Source: Globodera rostochiensis
Taxonomy: Eukaryota; Nematoda; Chromadorea; Rhabditida; Heteroderidae
Length of the DNA: 64,000 nt
Assembly: GCA_018350325.1 (NCBI GenBank)
Contig: JAEVLN010000026.1
Location: 372,001 to 436,000 of the forward strand
Direction of reading: 5' to 3'
Shown one piece after another: positions 56,201 through 64,000 of the stretch. The notes beneath the pieces are model-generated. The model saw only the letters and a program-made list of their open reading frames with translations, made no database searches and was not told the DNA's origin. How positions within the stretch are numbered: the stretch's first letter is position 1; each line of letters begins with the position of its first letter. A program made the translations under genes and the position numbers.

Positions 56201-59200
56201 TTCCTGACATTTATGGGTCCGGAATAACGGATTCCTGACATTTGTGGGTCCGGAATAACGGAATCCTGACATTTGTGGGTCCGGAATAACGGATTCCTGA
56301 CATTTGTGGGTACGGAGACGGATTCCTGACATTTATGGGTCCGGAATAACGGATTCCTGACATTTTTGAGTCCGGACTATCGGATCCTGACATTTGTGCG
56401 TCCGGAATAACGGATTCGGCCATTTGTGGGTCCGGAATAACGGATTCCTGACATTTGTGGGTCCGGAATAACGGATTCCTGACATTTATGGGTCCGGAAT
56501 AACGGATTCCTGACATTTGTGGGTCCGGAATAACGGATTCCTGACATTTATGGGTCCGGAATAACGGATTCCTGACATTTGTGGGTCCGGAATAACGGAA
56601 TCCTGACATTTGTGGGTCCGGAATAACGGATTCCTGACATTTATGTGTACGGACTATTGTATCCTGACATTTGTGCGTCCGGAATAACGGATTCCTGACA
56701 TTTTTGGGTCCGGAATAACGGATTCGGCCATTTGTGGGTACGGAATGACGGATTCCGGACATTTATGTGACCGGACTATTTATCCTGACATTTGTGCGTC
56801 CGGAATAACGGATTCCTGACATTTTTGGGTCCGGAATAACGGATCCGGCCATTTATGTGTCCGGAATAACGAATTCTGACATTTGTGCGTCCGGAATAAC
56901 GGATTCCTGACATTTACGGGTCCGGAATAACGGATTCCTGACATTTTGGGTCCGGAATAACGGATTCCTGACATTTGTGGGTCCGGAATAACGGATTCCT
57001 GACATTTATGGGTCCGGAATAACGGATTCCTGACATTTTGGGTCCGGAATAACGGATTCCTGACATTTGTGGGTCCGGAATAACGGATTCCTGACATTTT
57101 GGGTCCGGAATAACGGATTCCTGACATTTGTGGGTCCGGAATAACGGATTCCTGACATTTATGGGTCCGGAATAACGGATTCTGACATTTGTGGGTACGG
57201 AATAACGGATTCCTGACATTTGTGGGTACGGAGACGGATTCCTGACATTTATGGGTCCGGAATAACGGACCCGGGCAATTTGTCGGGTACTGAATTCCTG
57301 ACATTATGGGTCCGGAATGAACGGATCCTGACATTTGTGGGTCCGGAATAACGGATTCCTGACATTTGTGTGTCCGGAATAACGATTCCTGACATTTGTG
57401 GTCCGGAATACGGATTCCTGACATTTGTGGTCCGGAATAACGGATTCCTGACATTTGTGGGTCCGGAGATAAACGGATTCCTGACATTTGTAGGGTCCGG
57501 AATAACGGATTCCTGACATTTGTGGGGTCCGGAATACACGGATTCCTGACTTTGTGGGTCCGGAATAACGGATTCTGACATTTATGTGGGTCCGGAATAA
57601 CGGATTCTGACATTTGTGGTCCGGAATAACGGATCTCCTGACATTTATGGTCCGGAATAACGGATTCCTGACATTTATGGGTCCGGAATAACGGATTCCT
57701 GACATTTTGTGGGTCCGGAATAATGATTCCTGACATTTGTGGGTCCGGAATAACGGATTCCTGACATTTGGGTCCGGAATAAACGGATTCCTGACATTTG
57801 TGGTCCGGAATACGGATTCCTGACATTTGTGGGGTCCGGAATAACGGATCCTGACATTTGTGGGTCCGGAATACGGATTCCTGACATTTTTGGGTCCGGA
57901 AATAACGGATTCCTGACATTTGATGGTCCGGAATAACGGATTCCTGACATTTGTGAGGTCCGGAATACGGATTCCTGACATTTATGGTCCGGAATAACGG
58001 ATCCTGAATTTGGTCGGACTGAACGGATTCAGGACATTTTTGGTCCGGACTAATCGGATCCTGACATTTTGTGCGTCGGAATACGGATTCCTGACATTTA
58101 TGGGTCCGGAATAACGGATTCATGACATTTGTGAGGTTCCGGAATAACGGATTCCTGACATTTGTGGGTCCGGAATAACGGATTCTGACATTTGTGGTCC
58201 GAATAACGGATTCCTGACATTTGTGGGTCCGGAATAACGGATTCCTGACATTTGTGGGTCCGGAATAACGGATTCCTGACATTTGTGGGTCCGGAATAAC
58301 GGATTCCTGACATTTATGGGTCCGGAATAACGGATTCCTGACATTTGTGGGTCCGGAATAACGGATTCCTGACATTTATGGGTCCGGAATAACGGATTCC
58401 TGACATTTGTGGGTCCGGAATAACGGATTCCTGACATTTGTGGGTCCGGAATAACGGATTCCTGACATTTGTGGGTCCGGAATAACGGATTCCTGACATT
58501 TGTGGGTCCGGAATAACGGATTCCTGACATTTATGGGTCCGGAATAACGGATTCCTGACATTTTGAGTCCGGACTATCGGATCCTGACATTTGTGCGTCC
58601 GGAATAACGGATTCGGCCATTTGTGGGTCCGGAATAACGGATTCCTGACATTTGTGGGTCCGGAATAACGGATTCCTGACATTTATGGGTCCGGAATAAC
58701 GGATTCCTGACATTTGTGGGTCCGGAATAACGGATTCCTGACATTTTTGAGTCCGGACTATCGGATCCTGACATTTGTGCGTCCGGAATAACGGATTCGG
58801 CCATTTGTGGGTCCGGAATAACGGATTCCTGACATTTGTGGGTCCGGAATAACGGATTCCTGACATTTATGGGTCCGGAATAACGGATTCCTGACATTTG
58901 TGGGTCCGGAATAACGGATTCCTGACATTTATGGGTCCGGAATAACGGATTCCTGACATTTGTGGGTCCGGAATAACGGAATCCTGACATTTGTGGGTCC
59001 GGAATAACGGAATAACGGATCCCTGACATTTGTGGGTACGGAATAACGGATTCCTGACATTTATGGGTCCGGAATAACGGATCCGGCAATTTGTGGGTAC
59101 GGAATGACGGATTCCGGACATTTATGTGACCGGACTATTTATCCTGACATTTGTGCGTCCGGAATAACGGATTCCTGACATTTTTGGGTCCGGAATAACG

Positions 59201-62200
59201 GATCCGGCCATTTATGTGTCCGGAATAACGAATTCTTGACATTTGTGCGTCCGGAATAACGGATTCCTGACATTTACGGGTCCGGAATAACGGATTCCTG
59301 ACATTTATGGGTCCGGAATAACGGATTCCTGACATTTGTGGGTCCGGAATAACGGATTCCTGACATTTATGGGTCCGGAATAACGGATTCCTGACATTTA
59401 TGGGTCCGGAATAACGGATTCCTGACATTTGTGGGTCCGGAATAACGGATTCCTGACATTTGTGGGTCCGGAATAACGGATTCCTGACATTTGTGGGTCC
59501 GGAATAACGGATTCCTGACATTTATGGGTCCGGAATAACGGATTCCTGACATTTGTAGGCCCGGAATAACGGATTCCTGACATTTGTGGGTACGGAGACG
59601 GATTCCTGACATTTATGGGTCCGGAATAACGGACCCGGCAATTTGTGGGTACTGAATGTCGAATTCAGGACATTTTTGAGTCCGGACTATCGGATCCTGA
59701 CATTTGTGCGTCCGGAATAACGGATTCCTGACATTTATGGGTCCGGAATAACGGATTCCTGACATTTGTGGGTCCTGAATAACGGATTCCTGACATTTGC
59801 GGGTCCGGAATAACGGATTCCTGACATTTATGGGTCCGGAATAACGGATTCCTGACATTTGTGGGTCCGGAATAACGGATTCCTGACATTTGTGGGTCCG
59901 GAATAACGGATTCCTGACATTTGTGGGTCCGGAATAACGGATTCCTGACATTTATGGGTCCGGAATAACGGAATTCCTGCATTTATGGGTCGGAATAGGT
60001 GTGGGTCCGGAATAACGGATTCCTGACATTTATGGGTCCGGAATAACGGATTCCTGACATTTATGGGTCCGGAATAACGGATTCCTGACATTTATGGGTC
60101 CGGAATAACGGATTCCTGACATTTGTGGGTCCGGAATAACGGATTCCTGACATTTGTGGGTCCGGAATAACGGATTCCTGACATTTGTGGGTCCGGAATA
60201 ACGGATTCCTGACATTTATGGGTCCGGAATAACGGATTCCTGACATTTGTAGGCCCGGAATAACGGATTCCTGACATTTGTGGGTACGGAGACGGATTCC
60301 TGACATTTATGGGTCCGGAATAACGGACCCGGCAATTTGTGGGTATTGTGGGTCCGGAATAACGGATTCCTGACATTTGTGGGTCCGGAATAACGGATTC
60401 CTGACATTTATGGGTCCGGAATAACGGATTCCTGACATTTGTGGGTCCGGAATAACGGATTCCTGACATTTATGGGTCCGGAATAACGGATTCCTGACAT
60501 TTGTGGGTCCGGAATAACGGAATCCTGACATTTGTGGGTCCGGAATAACGGATTCCTGACATTTATGTGTACGGACTATTGTATCCTGACATTTGTGCGT
60601 CCGGAATAACGGATTCCTGACATTTTTGGGTCCGGAATAACGGATTCGGCCATTTGTGGGTACGGAATGACGGATTCCGGACATTTATGTGACCGGACTA
60701 TTTATCCTGACATTTGTGCGTCCGGAATAACGGATTCCTGACATTTTTGGGTCCGGAATAACGGATCCGGCCATTTATGTGTCCGGAATAACGAATTCTT
60801 GACATTTGTGCGTCCGGAATAACGGATTCCTGACATTTACGGGTCCGGAATAACGGATTCCTGACATTTATGGGTCCGGAATAACGGATTCCTGACATTT
60901 GTGGGTCCGGAATAACGGATTCCTGACATTTATGGGTCCGGAATAACGGATTCCTGACATTTGTGGGTCCGGAATAACGGATTCCTGACATTTGTAGGTC
61001 CGGAATAACGGATTCCTGACATTTGTGGGTCCGGAATAACGGAATCCTGACATTTGTGGGTCCGGAATAACGGATTCCTGACATTTATGTGTACGGACTA
61101 TTTATCCTGACATTTGTGCGTCCGGAATAACGGATTCCTGACATTTGTGGGTCCGGAATAACGGATTCCTGACATTTGTAGGTCCGGAATAACGGATTCC
61201 TGACATTTGTGGGTCCGGAATAACGGATTCCTGACATTTGTGGGTCCGGAATAACGGAATCCTGACATTTGTGGGTCCGGAATAACGGATTCCTGACATT
61301 TGAGGGTACAGAGACGGATTCCTGACATTTATGGGTCCGGAATAACGGATTCCTGACATTTATGGGTCCGGAATAACGGATTCCTGACATTTGCGGGTCC
61401 GGAATAACGGATTCCTGACATTTATGGGTCCGGAATAACGGATTCCTGACATTTGTGGGTCCGGAATAACGGATTCCTGACATTTGTAGGTCCGGAATAA
61501 CGGATTCCTGACATTTATGGGTCCGGAATAACGGATTCCTGACATTTGTGGGTCCGGAATAACGGATTCCTGACATTTATGGGTCCGGAATAACGGATTC
61601 CTGACATTTATGGGTCCGGAATAACGGATTCCTGACATTTGTGGGTCCGGAATAACGGATTCCTGACATTTGTGGGTCCGGAATAACGGATTCCTGACAT
61701 TTGTGGGTCCGGAATAACGGATTCCTGACATTTATGGGTCCGGAATAACGGATTCCTGACATTTGTAGGCCCGGAATAACGGATTCCTGACATTTGTGGG
61801 TACGGAGACGGATTCCTGACATTTATGGGTCCGGAATAACGGACCCGGCAATTTGTGGGTACGGAATGACGAATTCAGGACATTTTTGAGTCCGGACTAT
61901 CGGATCCTGACATTTGTGCGTCCGGAATAACGGATTCCTGACATTTATGGGTCCGGAATAACGGATTCCTGACATTTGTGGGTCCGGAATAACGGAATCC
62001 TGACATTTGTGGGTCCGGAATAACGGATTCCTGACATTTGTGGGTACGGAGACTGATTCCTGACATTTGTGGTCCGGAATAACGGATTCCTGACATTTAT
62101 GGGTCCGGAATAACGGATTCCTGACATTTGTGGGTCCGGAATAACGGATTCCTGACATTTATGGGTCCGGAATAACGGATTCCTGACATTTGTGGGTCCG

Positions 62201-63222
62201 GAATAACGGAATCCTGACATTTGTGGGTCCGGAATAACGGATTCCTGACATTTATGTGTACGGACTATTGTATCCTGACATTTGTGCGTCCGGAATAACG
62301 GATTCCTGACATTTTTGGGTCCGGAATAACGGATTCGGCCATTTGTGGGTACGGAATGACGGATTCCGGACATTTATATGTCCGGACTATTTATCCTGAC
62401 ATTTGTGCGTCCGGAATAACGGATTCCTGACATTTTTGGGTCCGGAATAACGGATCCGGCCATTTATGTGTCCGGAATAACGAATTCTTGACATTTGTGC
62501 GTCCGGAATAACGGATTCCTGACATTTTTGGGTACGGAATGACGGATTCCGGACATTTATGTGTCCGGACTATTGTATCCTGACATTTGTGCGTCCGGAA
62601 TAACGGATTCCTGACATTTATGGGTCCGGAATAACGGATCCGGCCATTTATGTGTCCGGAATAACGAATTCCTGACATTTATGGGTCCGGAGTAACGGAT
62701 CCGGCCATTTATGTGTCCGGAATAACGAATTCCTGACATTTGTGGGTCCGGCGTAACGGATTCCTGACATTTATGGGTCCGGAATAACGGATTCCTGACA
62801 TTTATGGGTCCGGAATAACAAATCCGGCAATTTGTGGGTACGGGATGACGGATTCCGGATATTTTTGAGTCCGGACTATCGGATCCTGACATTTGTGCGT
62901 CCGGAATAACGGATTCGGCCATTTGTGCGTCCGGAATAACGGATTCGGCCATTTGTGGGTACGGGATGACGGATTCCGGACATTTAGGTGTCCGGACTAT
63001 TGTATCCTGACATTTGTGCGTCCGGAATAACGGATTCCTGACATTTTTGGGTTCGGAATAACGGATCCGGCCATTTATGTGTCCGGAATAACGAATTCCT
63101 GACATTTTTGGGTCCGGAATAACGGATTCGGCCATTTGTGGGTACGGAATGACGGATTACGGACATTTATGTGTCCGGACTATTGTATCCTGACATTTGT
63201 GCGTCCGGAATAACGGATTCCT
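50283..63222. repeat. 31-bp satellite array with higher-order structure, roughly 410 monomers
   Basis: Head-to-tail 31-bp monomers containing GGTCCGGAATAACGGATTCC and TGACATTTRTG, where R alternates between A and G. Divergent monomers recur in linked groups: GGACCCGGCAATTTGTGGGT at about 57.27, 59.63, 60.33 and 61.85 kb; GAGTCCGGACTATCGGATCC; and GTACGGAGACGGATTCC. This shows blocks of many monomers copied as units. The minus strand has few stops, so 31-residue-periodic pseudo-proteins of up to about 530 codons appear; none is a gene. Monomer quality changes sharply along the array (see finding). Confidence 0.97.
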
Positions 63223-63624
63223 GAATGAGAGCATCGACAAAAAATGTTTAATCGTAATTTACAATTAATTCCTCCTGGGAGAATTTTAAATTATTTTAAA
63301 ACTATTTTCATTTGGCTATTCACAATCGATCACCATTTTTGTAAAATAAGATTATTGTATAAAATTTTACGTAATGTCAGGAATATTGATTGGGTAGATA
63401 TTATTAAAGAAAATGATTAAAATGAATGCCCATTTCATTTGGGCTTCTAAATTAATACTTTCTATAAATTTGATTTAATTTTGTGAATATTTCTTAATCA
63501 TAAATGTATGAATATTTTTGCGAGAAATTCTTTAACACAAAATTCTTGACAATTTTTCAATGAATTTCCATTTAAATTATAAAATTAATTGGTAAATTCA
63601 GAGGTTGTTTTTTACCCAAATAAA
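63223..63624. other. AT-rich flank and promoter region of the last gene
   Basis: The satellite ends at about 63222. The next 400 bases are AT-rich without open frames of note and should contain the promoter and 5' UTR of the secreted-protein gene at 63625. Confidence 0.5.
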
Positions 63625-64000
63625 ATGGAAAAGTTTTGTATTTTAATTTTGGTGGCATTCTTCGTAACAAAATCACTGGACAAAGCCGAATCCGTACAAT
63701 TGGAGAAATTGGAAGAATTGTCACTTCAAACATTTGATGAAATATTCGGAGAAGGCTGGTGGGACAAAGATGAAGCCGAAGATTTGAAAACGCCGACGCC
63801 AACAAACTTTGGACAAAATGTCTATCACCAAATCGACCGACATAACACCCAACTTGGACAAATTGAACCCAATTCAACTGATCAAAATCCTCCTCTCACA
63901 GAGTCTGATCACTCCGAGAATGCCAAAAATGGTGAAGATCAGAACGAAATTACTTCAAACGCTGAAGATGATCGAAAACGTAAAATTGTGGACAAATTCC
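63625..64000 (+). CDS. Secreted acidic protein, candidate effector (3' end outside window)
   Basis: An uninterrupted frame from ATG 63625 to the window edge, at least 125 residues. The N-terminus MEKFCILILVAFFVTKSLDK is a good signal peptide (basic start, hydrophobic core, likely cleavage near residues 20-24). The mature part is acidic and hydrophilic, with a single pair FGEGWWDKDEAED, Asn/Gln/Asp-rich stretches, no cysteine and no membrane segment, ending DDRKRKIVDKF at the edge. The basic RKRK could be a processing site or nuclear-localisation patch. I do not recognise the family. In a plant-parasitic nematode such small secreted proteins are candidate gland effectors (inference). A splice after the edge cannot be excluded. 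Confidence 0.6.
   Translation, partial: MEKFCILILVAFFVTKSLDKAESVQLEKLEELSLQTFDEIFGEGWWDKDEAEDLKTPTPTNFGQNVYHQIDRHNTQLGQIEPNSTDQNPPLTESDHSENAKNGEDQNEITSNAEDDRKRKIVDKF

Noticed and set aside
50166..63166. Many minus-strand frames with a 31-residue period (up to 531 codons at 56780-58375)
   Set aside because: The 31-bp monomer is read in three frames in turn and happens to lack stops on this strand. The peptide is only the satellite translated.

Overview
The window is nuclear DNA of a nematode, most likely a plant-parasitic cyst nematode (Heteroderidae). Intron-rich genes with mostly short introns of about 40-150 bases, T-rich TTTTCAG-type acceptors, tight gene packing and long homopolymer/minisatellite tracts point to a nematode. 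The cyst-nematode inference rests mainly on a degenerate member (31.3-32.7 kb) of an F-box-associated family that I recall as strongly expanded in Globodera/Heterodera. Most exons were joined by reading splice phase; where phases agree across a whole gene the model is firm.

Layout. About 3.5-14.7 kb (+): a FoxP forkhead transcription factor gene whose introns hold several minisatellites, one of them inside the forkhead domain. 16.5-18.4 kb (-), perhaps reaching 19.2 kb: a SET-domain histone methyltransferase. 19.6-21.3 kb (-): a TIMMDC1-like complex I assembly factor, with NDUFB11, a complex I subunit, just upstream on the same strand (21.6-22.9 kb). 22.95-23.28 kb (+): a small unrecognised protein, divergent from NDUFB11. 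23.4-25.1 kb (+): the FAM192A/PSME3IP1 (PIP30) orthologue. 25.4-26.0 kb (-): peptidyl-tRNA hydrolase 2. 26.5-30.4 kb (-): a complete oxysterol-binding-protein-related protein 9 (PH domain, FFAT motif, ORD domain). 31.3-32.7 kb (-): the F-box-family relic.

From 32.7 kb the window changes character. A 109-bp satellite array (32.7-42.2 kb) runs directly into a virus-like island of the Maverick/Polinton-adintovirus type (42.2-48.6 kb). The island encodes a packaging ATPase, an AT-hook/SUMO-interaction/zinc protein, a penton-like structural protein with an expanded charged repeat, a pVI/pX-like minor capsid protein, a double-jelly-roll-type major capsid protein, a small membrane protein, an adenain-like protease and one unknown protein. 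Its capsid/packaging genes are open and carry spliceosomal introns, but no DNA polymerase B, integrase or terminal repeats are visible. After 1.7 kb of AT-rich DNA comes a second satellite of 31-bp monomers with higher-order structure (50.3-63.2 kb). At the right edge a secreted acidic protein, a candidate effector, runs off the window.

The most unusual points are: the 109-bp satellite appears to be built from the start-codon region of the adjacent F-box-family gene; a morphogenetic module of a virus-like element is trapped between two satellites; and two complex I genes sit head-to-tail with operon-like spacing.
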